Positions 8,517 to 16,655 of a DNA stretch of 64,000 nucleotides are shown here, one piece after another. Source of the stretch: Klenkia soli (lineage in GTDB: Bacteria; Actinomycetota; Actinomycetes; Mycobacteriales; Geodermatophilaceae). The stretch spans positions 124,001 to 188,000 of the forward strand of contig NZ_FNIR01000003.1 of assembly GCF_900103975.1 (NCBI RefSeq), in the 5' to 3' direction. A program made the position numbers and the translations under genes. The stretch's first letter is position 1; each line of letters begins with the position of its first letter. A model generated the notes under the pieces. The model saw only the letters and a list, made by a program, of their open reading frames with translations. It had not been told where the DNA came from and did not search any database.

Positions 8517-9911
8517 TCAGCGGGCACCGACGACGGCGCGGGTGCGTCGCGCGGTGGCGATGGGGGCGGCGTCCACCGCTCGCCAGTTCCTCACGGAGAA
8601 GGCGGCGACAGACACCACCGCCAATCCGGCAGCCAGCAGCAAGCCGTGACCGACGGCCGCCTCGGCGAGGGTGTCCAGCGGGTTGTCCGGCAGGAGCCCG
8701 GTTCGCTCGGCGAGCCACAGCGCGGCCAGGACGGCTGCGATCCCTGCTCCGGCCACCCGCACGCCGGGGTAGAGGCGAGTCCGACTCAGCACGAGCAGCG
8801 AAGGAATGATCAGGGCCACCACGATCAACTGGGTGATCTCGATGCCCAGGTTGAATCCCAGCAACTGCACCACCAGGGCCGATCGTGCCAGGCCCAGGTC
8901 CTGGATGACCGCGGCGAAGGCGAGGCCGTGCACCAGTCCGAAGCCGGCGGCGATGACCGTTTCACCTCCAGGGACCAGTGGCTTGATGGCGTGCACGGCC
9001 GAGGCCAGGATGCTGAGCGCGATCAAGCTCTCCACCAGAGGGCTGTTGATGTGCACGTAGCCGAGCGCTGCCAACGCGAGGGTGATCGAGTGCCCTACGG
9101 CGAAGGCCGAGACGACGTGCACGACCCGCACGCAGCTCCGGGTCAGGCCCGTCCGCCGCACCCACCGCCCACGCGCTGCTGCCAACGGCGCGGGCAGGAG
9201 CAGGGTGAGCAGGAACAGCAGATGGTCCGCACCCCCGGAGATGTGCTCGATCCCCAGATGCACGGCGGTGCTGAAGCCCGCACCGACGCCCGTCGCGCCC
9301 GAGCCGGCCGTGCTCCCGGGAGCGAACCCGTCGATGGGGAGCTCGTGGTTCTGCCAGGTGATCAGGCCCACCGTGGTGTAGTCGGCGGCGCCTTCCGTGC
9401 GCGCTGACACCAGGATCTGGTGCGACAGCAGGTGCTCGACGACGGCGTCGTAGCTGAAGGTGAAGTCAGCGGTCCGGCCGGTCGACGGGGTGAGCGTGAG
9501 CTGCAGGACCAGGTGGTCGACGCCGTCGATGGATTCGATGACGCCGCCGGAGATCTCGCTCGACCAGGCTTCCCCGTCGGCCCCCACGGCGGCCGTGTGC
9601 CGGGAGACGTACGCGCGCAGGTCGGCGAGCTCTGCGGGGACGATCGCTGCCTGCGAGGTCAAGGTGGGATCGCTCAACGCCAGTGCCAGCCGGTCCACGG
9701 GCAGCTGCAGCTCCCCGGTCACTGACCCGGACCCGACGTCGAGCAGGACCGCGGTGGTGCTCAAGGGGTGGGCAGAGGCCTGGCCGGCCCCGCCCACCCC
9801 CAGGAGCGCGAACAGGACACCGCAGGCTGCCACCACGAGGGCGCGTCGCCGGCGACGGGGGGAGCGAACTGGCCGTCGGCCCCCAAGGGCGGTGGGTGTC
9901 GCTGTCCGCAT
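8517..9911 (-). CDS. HupE/UreJ-family membrane protein (copy 1)
   Basis: A 464-residue membrane protein with an N-terminal export signal (VVAACGVLFALLGVGGAGQASAH), an extracytoplasmic domain of about 180 residues, and a C-terminal HupE/UreJ-type domain. That domain has the conserved His/Asp motif GIEHISGGADHLLFLLTLLL, then GHSITLALA, a repeated GLVHGLAFA and NLGIEITQL. HupE/UreJ proteins are associated with nickel or cobalt uptake, but the long extracytoplasmic variant is poorly characterised. It follows the DUF3500 lipoprotein gene with a 4-base gap. The same pair recurs at 32.4-35.1 kb on the other strand. The 222 bases between this gene and the convergent ApeA-like gene hold nothing recognised. 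Confidence 0.85.
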   Translation of the reverse strand: MRTATPTALGGRRPVRSPRRRRRALVVAACGVLFALLGVGGAGQASAHPLSTTAVLLDVGSGSVTGELQLPVDRLALALSDPTLTSQAAIVPAELADLRAYVSRHTAAVGADGEAWSSEISGGVIESIDGVDHLVLQLTLTPSTGRTADFTFSYDAVVEHLLSHQILVSARTEGAADYTTVGLITWQNHELPIDGFAPGSTAGSGATGVGAGFSTAVHLGIEHISGGADHLLFLLTLLLPAPLAAARGRWVRRTGLTRSCVRVVHVVSAFAVGHSITLALAALGYVHINSPLVESLIALSILASAVHAIKPLVPGGETVIAAGFGLVHGLAFAAVIQDLGLARSALVVQLLGFNLGIEITQLIVVALIIPSLLVLSRTRLYPGVRVAGAGIAAVLAALWLAERTGLLPDNPLDTLAEAAVGHGLLLAAGLAVVSVAAFSVRNWRAVDAAPIATARRTRAVVGAR

Positions 9912-9915
9912 CGTC

Positions 9916-11088
9916 TCAGCCCGCGATGTTCGAGCTGCCGTAGTCGTTGTTCTTGTCGCGGTAGACCGAGTGGTAGTGGATGTCGGGGGTCGACTGGCTG
10001 CGGGTGTTGATGAACTCGATCCAGACGCTCGGCCCGTCGATGCGCAGGTAGCTGTTCTCGTCGGTCGGCCCGGTGTTGTTCGACCAGCCGATCGTTGTCT
10101 GGTCCAGCTCGGCGGTGTACTGCGCCATGGTCGCCTGGGCCGCCTCGGTGCTCAGGTCACCGACGTAGGCCTGCAGCACGGCAAGGACCTCCTGCTGCTG
10201 GTCGGCGTCCAGCTCGGAGACGGCCAGCCCCTCGGTCTCGGGGAACTGGCCGTTGTCCATGCCCGGGCCCATGACCAGGTCGTCGAACGTGCCCGATGTG
10301 ATCTCCGCCGCTGTTCGCTGGTCGTCGGTGAGGCCGTCGAACAACGAGAAGAACGCGGTCGACTCGGCTTCGAGTGGCTCGTACTCGGTTCCGTCCGCGG
10401 TGAACGTCGTCGGCTCGGTGCCCACGAACTGCGGGGTCTGGCTGACCGAGTCCCCGTTGTAGGTCAGGTTCCGCGCCAGGTGGTGGCCGCCGAACTGGAC
10501 GGTGAACGGCTCGGTCGTGGAGGGGGTGCCGTAGATGGCGATCGAGTAGTCGACCAAGGATCCGAACCCGTCGGCGCCTTGCCCGCCGAGGCTGTTGAGG
10601 TAGTCGTCGGCGGTCTGGATGTCCTGGTCCTGGGTGGCTCCTGCGGTGCTCAGTGCGGTGGTCAGGATGGCCAGCGCGGCCTGCTGCTGCTCCTCGGTGA
10701 GGTCCCCGAGGACGACGCCTTCGCGCGGTACGGCCGTCTGCGGGAAGTTGGACCACGTCGTCCGGGCCTGCGTGTCGTCGAAGTCGTAGGAGACGGTGTC
10801 GGCGGTGTCGGCGTCCAGCGTGGCCAGGAAGGCCTCCACGACCGGGACGACCGCCGCGGTGTTGGCGCTGCCTGCGCTGACGCCGTCGGTGTCGAGGTCG
10901 ACGGCGGTGAAGGTCTGGCCGACCCCTCCGCCGCCCCCGCCGGGTCCACCGCCCCCCGGGCCCCCGAAACCTTCTGACGCGCTGGCACTGGCCGTGCTGG
11001 TCGAGGACGTCGAGTCACTGGAGCAGGCCGTGACGGTCATCGCGGTTGCCACGAGGGCACCGCCGGCGATCAGTGTGTACTTGCGCAT
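9916..11088 (-). CDS. DUF3500 lipoprotein (copy 1)
   Basis: A 390-residue secreted lipoprotein. The signal peptide ends in a lipobox (MTVTAC) with the cysteine near residue 22, then a Ser/Thr and Gly-rich linker. The mature domain matches the DUF3500 pattern: a WSNFP motif, a conserved QFGGHHLARNLTY segment with paired histidines, GPSVWIEF and a final His-x-His-x-VYRDK segment. The His-rich motifs suggest metal or oxidoreductive chemistry, but the family function is unknown to me. Its neighbour is HupE/UreJ, and a second DUF3500-HupE pair occurs at 32.4 kb. An 18-bp dyad shared with the other redox operons lies 98 bases upstream of the start. Confidence 0.82.
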   Translation of the reverse strand: MRKYTLIAGGALVATAMTVTACSSDSTSSTSTASASASEGFGGPGGGGPGGGGGGVGQTFTAVDLDTDGVSAGSANTAAVVPVVEAFLATLDADTADTVSYDFDDTQARTTWSNFPQTAVPREGVVLGDLTEEQQQAALAILTTALSTAGATQDQDIQTADDYLNSLGGQGADGFGSLVDYSIAIYGTPSTTEPFTVQFGGHHLARNLTYNGDSVSQTPQFVGTEPTTFTADGTEYEPLEAESTAFFSLFDGLTDDQRTAAEITSGTFDDLVMGPGMDNGQFPETEGLAVSELDADQQQEVLAVLQAYVGDLSTEAAQATMAQYTAELDQTTIGWSNNTGPTDENSYLRIDGPSVWIEFINTRSQSTPDIHYHSVYRDKNNDYGSSNIAG

Positions 11089-11185
11089 GTGCGGGGCGAC
11101 CTCATCAACGGGTGGACTGGTCGCTCCAGGATGTCCAGGCCGTCACCGCCTGTCGTCGTCCCGATGCAGGTTGTCTGAGCACCAC

Positions 11186-11203
11186 GTACCGCGCCCGCAG
11201 TAG
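11186..11203. promoter_or_regulatory. 18-bp dyad operator, site E
   Basis: GTACCGCGCCCGCAGTAG, read on the other strand as CTACTGC-GGGC-GCGGTAC, matches the dyad CTAC-W-GC, N4, GC-R-GTAG found at four other sites (24713, 24752, 27475, 32349). It sits 98 bases upstream of the DUF3500 copy 1 start. The only deviation in the outer arms is the last base. It is probably bound by one of the NarL-type response regulators encoded at 26.7 and 36.2 kb. Confidence 0.6.
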
Positions 11204-11300
11204 ACCGCGGAGACGCCACTGGAGGGCCACGAGCCCGGCGGCCTCACGTGGGTGGATCCACGAGCCGGCACGACCGGATGCGTTGCCCTGCAACAGCGGG

Positions 11301-12353
11301 TCAACTGGTGGGGCTGTCGCCCGACCACGCCGCGCCGATCAGCCTTCGGACCCCCTCACGGGTCACCGGGCGGGGGTTGGCGTAAGGATTTCCGACGACG
11401 AGGTCGGCGATCCGGTCGATGTCGGCCTCGATCATCCCGAGGTCAGCGAGCGAGCGCGGTGCGCCGAGGTCGCCGGCCAGGTCCCACAGGGCGCGGGCTG
11501 GGGCGGGTCCCAGGCCGAGTGCGGTGACCGCGTCGGGGGCAGCGGGGGTGTTGTACGCGAGGGCGTGCGGGAGCACGACGGTGTGCGTGGGCGCGTGCGG
11601 CAGGTCGAGGGTGCCGCCGAGGGCGTGGCAGAGCTTGTGGTGCAGCGACATCGTGGTGGCACCCAGGACCGCCCCGCACAGCCAGGCGCCGTACTGCGCG
11701 TCGCCGCGGGCGTCGAGGTCGACCGGGTCGGCCACGATCCGGGGGAGGGCACCGAGCAGTGCACGGGCTCCCTCGGCGGCCATCAGCGACACGACCGGGG
11801 TGGCGTCGGGGGCGTACAGGCCCTCGACGGCGTGGGCGACCGCGTTGAACCCGGACGTCACGGTCATCGGCACCGGCAGGGTCAGGGTCAGCTCGGGGTC
11901 GTACACGACCGACACCGGCAGCACGCGGGGGTCGCGGCCGGTCTTCTTCACGCCGTCGGCGGTCAGCCCCCAGACCGGGGTCATCTCCGAGCCTGCGTAG
12001 GTGGTGGGCACCGCGATAACCGGCAGGCCGTGCTCGAGCGCGATGGCCTTGCCCAGCCCCACGGCCGACCCGCCGCCGACCGCGACGCAGCCGTCGGCCC
12101 CCAGCTCGGCGGCCAGGGCCTGCGCCCGGTGGGCCACCTCGACGGGGACGTGCATCCGGGCCTCGGCCAGCACCCCGGCGGACCGGTCACCCAACGCCGC
12201 GGCGACCTGGTGCCCGGTGGCCTCCTGCTCGGGGGAGCACAGCACCAGCACCCTGGTCAGCCCGAGGGCGGCGACCTCCTCGGGCAGCCGGGCCAGCGAC
12301 CCGGGGCCGAACACGACCCGCATGGGCAGGGCGGCGTAGGTGAAGGCCCTCAT
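11301..12353 (-). CDS. Maleylacetate reductase
   Basis: A 350-residue iron-type alcohol dehydrogenase family protein of the maleylacetate reductase branch. Visible motifs are VVFGPGSL near the N-terminus, the nucleotide-binding GGGSAVGLGKAIAL, PTTYAGSEMTPVWG, and the HHKLCHALGG and PHAPTHTVVLPH histidines. It reduces maleylacetate with NAD(P)H to 3-oxoadipate, the step after hydroxyquinol ring cleavage. Its ATG overlaps the dioxygenase stop by four bases, so the two are translationally coupled. Together with the HpaB-type hydroxylase at 0.2 kb it completes a hydroxyquinol route. Confidence 0.92.
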   Translation of the reverse strand: MRAFTYAALPMRVVFGPGSLARLPEEVAALGLTRVLVLCSPEQEATGHQVAAALGDRSAGVLAEARMHVPVEVAHRAQALAAELGADGCVAVGGGSAVGLGKAIALEHGLPVIAVPTTYAGSEMTPVWGLTADGVKKTGRDPRVLPVSVVYDPELTLTLPVPMTVTSGFNAVAHAVEGLYAPDATPVVSLMAAEGARALLGALPRIVADPVDLDARGDAQYGAWLCGAVLGATTMSLHHKLCHALGGTLDLPHAPTHTVVLPHALAYNTPAAPDAVTALGLGPAPARALWDLAGDLGAPRSLADLGMIEADIDRIADLVVGNPYANPRPVTREGVRRLIGAAWSGDSPTS

Positions 12354-13216
12354 GCCGGCAGCAGCGAGAGGTCGAAGGCGAGGGTGCGGAAAGGGTTGGC
12401 CAACCCGACCTCGGCCGCCCGGGCCGCGTCGTCGACCTCGGGGGTGTCGCGCACCAGGGAGTCCTTGACCCCGAAGACGGCGTCGGAGTCCAGGTAGGGG
12501 GAGTCGGCGACGAAGACGTGCGTGGTGACGGTGCGGTAGCCGTCGGCGGCGGCGATGAAGTGCAGGTGGGCGGGCCGGTTGGGGTGACGGCCGGTGGCGG
12601 CCAGCAGCTTCCCGACCGGGCCGTCGTCCGGGATCGGGTAGTAGCGGGGGACCACCGACCGGAACCAGAACCGGCCGTCGGCGTCGGTGGTGAAGATCCC
12701 GCGCAGGTTGCCCTGCGGCTGCAGGTCGGGCTGCTGGACGTCGTAGAAGCCGTCCTCGTTGGTCTGCCAGACGTCGACCGTCGCCCCGGCCAGGGGTGCG
12801 CCGTCGGGGCCGGTGACCTGGCCCGACACCAGGCAGGGGGTGCCCTTGCCGTCCAGGGCGATGTCGTCCCCGAGCTGCCGGACCGGGGAGGCGACCATGT
12901 GGAAGGGGCCCAGCACGGTGGACTCGGTCGCGGTGCCGCCGGTGCGGTGGTTGATGGTCTCGACCAGCATCGAGACGCCCAGGACGTCGGAGAGCAGGAT
13001 GAACTCCTGCCGGGTCGGAGTGCAGGTCTGGCCGGTGTCAGTGAGGAACCCGATCGCGGTCTCCCACTCGGCCTCGGTGAGCTCGACGTCCTTGACGAAG
13101 TCGTGCAGGTGCCTCACCAACGAGGTGAGCACCTGCCGCAACCGCGGGTCAGAGGTTCCGGCGAAGCTCTCGGCGACGACCTCGGCCGAGTACTCCTCGG
13201 AGAACAGCTGGGACAT
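12350..13216 (-). CDS. Hydroxyquinol 1,2-dioxygenase (intradiol ring cleavage)
   Basis: A 288-residue intradiol dioxygenase. It has the N-terminal helical dimerisation segment (FAGTSDPRLRQVLTSLVRHL) and the beta-sandwich catalytic domain with the four Fe(III) ligands: Tyr in DGFYDVQ, Tyr in PRYYPIPDDGP, and two His in RPAHLHF. The hydroxyquinol branch is favoured over catechol by the coupled maleylacetate reductase. Start ATG 13216 was chosen because it follows an AGGAGG-like site (reverse of cctcctcgg); a longer frame to 13312 adds only low-complexity sequence. The product is maleylacetate. Confidence 0.92.
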   Translation of the reverse strand: MSQLFSEEYSAEVVAESFAGTSDPRLRQVLTSLVRHLHDFVKDVELTEAEWETAIGFLTDTGQTCTPTRQEFILLSDVLGVSMLVETINHRTGGTATESTVLGPFHMVASPVRQLGDDIALDGKGTPCLVSGQVTGPDGAPLAGATVDVWQTNEDGFYDVQQPDLQPQGNLRGIFTTDADGRFWFRSVVPRYYPIPDDGPVGKLLAATGRHPNRPAHLHFIAAADGYRTVTTHVFVADSPYLDSDAVFGVKDSLVRDTPEVDDAARAAEVGLANPFRTLAFDLSLLPA

Positions 13217-13253
13217 GGGGCCTCCTCGGCCTCGTGGGGTCAGGGGGTCAGAG

Positions 13254-14333
13254 TCAGCTGCGGGGCAGCTCGACGCACGCGCCGCCCGCCTGCTCGGAGC
13301 GGTAACAGGCATCGATGAGGCGAGCCACGGCCAGTGCCTCGGACACCGGTGAGACCGGCGCCGAGCCGGCTCGGATGGCCTCGACGAAGCCCTGCATCTC
13401 GGGTCGGAAGTTCGAGATGTTCTCCAGCTCGGGCAGTTCGGAGAACTTGTTGGCCTCGGTCCGCGCGAACGGCGGGGTGAAGTGGCTCTCGGTCCACTCG
13501 GTCCAGCCGTGCCGGTAGCCGGGACGCGGCTCGTCGACGTAGACGCGCAACCGCTGCGGGAGGATGCCGATCTCGAGCATGCCGTTGGTGCCGTAGACCG
13601 AGATGCGGGAGCTCTCGAACCACTCCAGGTGGTCGTGGGTGTCGAAGCTGAACGTCATCGAGACGTCGGGGTAGTTGAGCAGCACCGCCGCGGAGTCCTC
13701 GCGGCTCGTGGCGTCGGACAGCTTGCTCGACTTGCGGACCCGGGCGTTGACGCTCTCCGGCGCACCGAACATGGACACCAGTGCGTCGAGCACGTGGCAG
13801 CCGATGATCCAGAGGGCACCACCCATGTCGGCCGGCTGGTTCAGGTGAGCGGTGAGGTGCTCACCGACGAGGGCAGCGCCGCGAGCGGAGACGGACACGA
13901 CCTCGCCGATCACCCCGGCCTCGATCAGCTGTCGAGCCTCGATCACCGTCCCCGCGAGCTGCACGTTGTAGCCGACCTGCACGACCCGGTCGCTGGCTGC
14001 GCTCAACCGGGCCAGCTTCTCCAGGTCGGCCAGCCGGCCACCCCCGGGCTTCTCCACCAGCACCGCCTTGCCGGCAGCCAGAGCTCGCTCGGCGTGCGGA
14101 ACCATGTCGACGCTCTTGGAGTGGACCAGCACCGCGTCGATCCCGTCGTCGCCGAGCAGGTCCTCGATCGTGGTCGGGGCCAGGTCGTACTTGTCGGTGA
14201 AGTAGGTGAGCCGGTCGTCGGTGTCGGCCGCGCAGCGGACCTCCACCCCGTCGATCTCGCGCAGGGCACGGACCCGGGAGGACGCGTGCGGGTGGGTGAT
14301 GCCGAGCAGACCGACCACAACGGCGTTGGACAT
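13254..14333 (-). CDS. Gfo/Idh/MocA-family oxidoreductase
   Basis: A 359-residue NAD(P)-dependent dehydrogenase of the glucose-fructose oxidoreductase/inositol dehydrogenase family. The N-terminal Rossmann domain (VVVGLLGITHPHASSRVRAL) carries the characteristic VEKPGGG in place of the usual EKP motif. The C-terminal domain shows GGALWIIGCHVLDALVSMFG with the catalytic-region His. The start follows AAAGAGGT. It is divergent from the xylose-type ABC importer and shares its operator-rich promoter, so it probably acts on the imported sugar or polyol. Confidence 0.88.
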   Translation of the reverse strand: MSNAVVVGLLGITHPHASSRVRALREIDGVEVRCAADTDDRLTYFTDKYDLAPTTIEDLLGDDGIDAVLVHSKSVDMVPHAERALAAGKAVLVEKPGGGRLADLEKLARLSAASDRVVQVGYNVQLAGTVIEARQLIEAGVIGEVVSVSARGAALVGEHLTAHLNQPADMGGALWIIGCHVLDALVSMFGAPESVNARVRKSSKLSDATSREDSAAVLLNYPDVSMTFSFDTHDHLEWFESSRISVYGTNGMLEIGILPQRLRVYVDEPRPGYRHGWTEWTESHFTPPFARTEANKFSELPELENISNFRPEMQGFVEAIRAGSAPVSPVSEALAVARLIDACYRSEQAGGACVELPRS

Positions 14334-14462
14334 CGCGAAACCTCTTTTCTCGGGCGGTCGGGCAAGCCGTGCGCACCGGCACGGATCCCGGGTCGGGATC
14401 CCGCCCCGGCTGACTGATGCCGCCGAGTCGGGACGGACCGTACGACGCGATCTCGAGTTTTG

Positions 14463-14565
14463 GCAAACGTTTGCTGTCGGCCGTCGTCGAGCGTCGAGAA
14501 AAGCTGTGCGCGGTCCTTGACAGCGGTGGCAAACGATTGTGAGCATGCCCACTGCAAACCTTTGC
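14463..14565. promoter_or_regulatory. Three LacI-type operators in the divergent promoter
   Basis: Three 12-base sites of one pattern lie here: a perfect palindrome GCAAACGTTTGC at 14463-14474, GCAAACGATTGT at 14529-14540 and GCAAACCTTTGC at 14554-14565. This is the classic LacI/GalR half-site arrangement. They lie between the Gfo/Idh/MocA gene and the ABC importer. The LacI protein encoded at 20473-21516 at the end of the same cluster is the obvious candidate regulator. Confidence 0.8.
14517..14545 (+). promoter_or_regulatory. Promoter of the xylose-type ABC operon
   Basis: A consensus -35 TTGACA at 14517-14522 is followed after 17 bases by a weak -10 (TGAGCA at 14540-14545). The second operator lies exactly between the two boxes and the third just downstream, the arrangement expected for repression. 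The distance to the TTG start at 14647 allows a leader of about 95 bases. Confidence 0.5.
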
Positions 14566-14646
14566 CAGGCCCGCCCGGGATGACCGGGGGGCCGTCCAGC
14601 CCACCCTGCCGGCGCCAGCCGCGGAGCACGGACATAGGAGTCCACG

Positions 14647-15747
14647 TTGACGATCGCGAAGAAGAGCTCGGTGGTCCTGGTGGCCGCGGCCCTCACCCTC
14701 ACCGGCTGCGGGAGCAGTGGGGGGAGCGGTGAGGGGGGCGATGGGTCAGCCTCCGGGCCGGTGTTCCTGCTGCTGCCGAACACCCAGACGACCCGCTTCG
14801 AGGAGCGGGATGCCCCGCTGTTCCAGCAGTTCATGGAGCAGTACTCGCCCGGCACCGAGGTGATCGTGCGCAATGCCGAAGGCGACCCGGACAAGCAGCA
14901 GGACCAGGTCAACGACGCCATCACCCAGGGCGCCTCGGCGATCGTGCTCGTGTCGGCCGACGCGAACCTCGCCTCCGGTTCGCTCGCGCTGGCGGAGCAG
15001 GCCCAGGTCCCGGTGGTCCTCTACGACCACGACGCGAAGGACGGCACCGCGGCCGCACAGGTCGTCTTCGACTCACGGGAGGTCGGCAAGGAGCAGGGGG
15101 ACCGCGCCGCCGAGCTGATCTCCGCCATGCCCGACGGTGTCGTCAAGGTGGCCAGGATCAAGGGCAACCCCGGTGAGTACGGCACCGAGCAGTACCAGCT
15201 CGGCCAGGACGAAGCCCTGCAGCCGCTGATCGACAGCGGCCGGGTCGAGGTGGTCTGCGACCAGAACATCACCAACTGGGACCCGGTCGAGGGGCAGTCG
15301 TTCATGGAGGACTGCCTGACCTCCAACGACAACGACATCGACCTGGTCGTCAGCATGAACGACGGTCTGGCCGGTGCGGCCATCGCGGCCCTCACCACGC
15401 AGAACCTGCAGGGCGTGGTCCCGGTGACCGGCGGCCAGGACGCCAACGTCGAAGCGCTGCAGTACATCATCCAGGGCTACCAGGACAACACGGTCTTCAA
15501 GGACCTCAGCCAGGAGGCCGACGCCGCTGCCCAGATCGTGGCAGCCCTGGTCGCCGGCGACGAGGTCCCGGCCGACCTCATCAACGGCACCGTCGACAAC
15601 GGAGCCATGGAGGTCCCCGCCGCCTTCCTGTCGGTGGAGAACGTGACGATCGACAACATCCAGGACGTCGTGGACGCCGACACCTGGACCTGGGACGAGA
15701 TCTGCCAGGGCATCGAGTCGACCGACCTCTGCGCGGCCAACCTCTGA
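14647..15747 (+). CDS. XylF-like ABC sugar-binding lipoprotein
   Basis: A 366-residue substrate-binding lipoprotein with signal and lipobox LTLTGC and a Gly/Ser linker. The type I periplasmic-binding fold resembles D-xylose/ribose binders: FLLLPNTQTTRFEERD, NAEGDPDKQQDQV, ASAIVLVSAD, PVVLYDHDAK, then TGGQDANVEALQYIIQGYQ. The start is a TTG at 14647 with an AGGAG site nine bases before it. It heads an operon with a single-domain ATPase and one permease. The ligand is probably a pentose or polyol; xylose itself is not proven. Confidence 0.88.
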   Translation: MTIAKKSSVVLVAAALTLTGCGSSGGSGEGGDGSASGPVFLLLPNTQTTRFEERDAPLFQQFMEQYSPGTEVIVRNAEGDPDKQQDQVNDAITQGASAIVLVSADANLASGSLALAEQAQVPVVLYDHDAKDGTAAAQVVFDSREVGKEQGDRAAELISAMPDGVVKVARIKGNPGEYGTEQYQLGQDEALQPLIDSGRVEVVCDQNITNWDPVEGQSFMEDCLTSNDNDIDLVVSMNDGLAGAAIAALTTQNLQGVVPVTGGQDANVEALQYIIQGYQDNTVFKDLSQEADAAAQIVAALVAGDEVPADLINGTVDNGAMEVPAAFLSVENVTIDNIQDVVDADTWTWDEICQGIESTDLCAANL

Positions 15748-15754
15748 CGCGGTC

Positions 15755-15782
15755 GGGCGGGGGCCGCACCCGGCCCCCGCCC
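15755..15782 (+). terminator. 12-bp hairpin between binding protein and ATPase genes
   Basis: GGGCGGGGGCCG at 15755-15766 and its exact complement at 15771-15782 form a perfect 12-bp stem with a 4-base loop, 7 bases after the stop codon. Placed inside the operon, it probably acts as a partial terminator or RNA stabiliser that raises binding-protein levels relative to the membrane components. Confidence 0.7.
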
Positions 15783-15848
15783 GCAGCGAGCTCACCCCTC
15801 GCCGGTTCCGGACCCCGTCCGGCGGCGACCCACCCAGGAAGAGGAACC

Positions 15849-16655
15849 ATGACCACCGCACAGGCGGATCACGCCTCCGCCGGCCCGACCGGCGCAGGAC
15901 CGATCCTCGAGCTCCGTGGCATCAGCAAGACCTTCGGAGGCGTCCACGCCCTGGCCGACGTCGACCTCGCGATCCACCCCGGCGAAGTGGTCGGACTGGT
16001 CGGCGACAACGGAGCCGGCAAGTCGACCCTGGTCAAGACGATGTCGGGGATCCTCCGCCCCGACGGCGGGGAGATCCGGTTCAAGGGCTCCCGCGTCGAG
16101 ATGGACGGCCCGAACGCCGCCAAGAAGCTGGGTATCCAGACCGTCTACCAGGACCTTGCGCTGTGCGACAACCTGGACGCCGTCCAGAACCTGTTCCTGG
16201 GCCGCGAACTCACCGGCCCCAGGTTCCTGGGCTCGCGCATCAAGCGGGCCGAGTCCGAGTCCCGTGCTCGGGAGGTCCTGCGCAAGCTGCGACTGGACAG
16301 CATCTCCTTGACCAGGCCGGTCGGGGCCATGTCCGGCGGACAGCGCCAGAACATCGCGATCGCCCGGTCCATCCTCTGGACGCCCGAGGTCGTGCTGTTC
16401 GACGAACCCACGGCTGCCCTCAGCCACACCGCCGCCGAGCAGGTCGGCAAGCTCATCCGCCAGCTGGCCGACGACGGCCTGGGGGTGCTGGTCATCTCGC
16501 ACGACATCCACCAGTTCGTCGTCGAGGCCACCGACCGCATCGTGGTCATGCGGCTGGGTCGGGTGGCCGCGGAGTTCCGGTCCGCGGACGTCACCGGAGA
16601 ACAGGTCGTCAACGCCATGGTCGGCGGCAACAAGGGAGTGAACTCGGCGCGATGA
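15849..16655 (+). CDS. Sugar ABC transporter ATPase, single nucleotide-binding domain
   Basis: A 268-residue ATPase with Walker A GDNGAGKST, Q-loop YQDLALCDNL, signature MSGGQRQNIAIARS, Walker B VVLFDEPTAAL and switch His in ISHDIHQF. It has one ABC domain, unlike the fused two-domain RbsA/XylG type, so it presumably works as a homodimer as in FrcA-type CUT2 importers. Its stop overlaps the permease ATG (ATGA). An AGGAAGAGGAA site precedes the ATG. Confidence 0.92.
   Translation: MTTAQADHASAGPTGAGPILELRGISKTFGGVHALADVDLAIHPGEVVGLVGDNGAGKSTLVKTMSGILRPDGGEIRFKGSRVEMDGPNAAKKLGIQTVYQDLALCDNLDAVQNLFLGRELTGPRFLGSRIKRAESESRAREVLRKLRLDSISLTRPVGAMSGGQRQNIAIARSILWTPEVVLFDEPTAALSHTAAEQVGKLIRQLADDGLGVLVISHDIHQFVVEATDRIVVMRLGRVAAEFRSADVTGEQVVNAMVGGNKGVNSAR

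Noticed and set aside
9460-10977. 505-codon plus-strand frame over the first HupE-DUF3500 pair
   Set aside because: Val/Gly/Asp-rich antisense translation without domains; the minus-strand lipoprotein and membrane protein explain the sequence.
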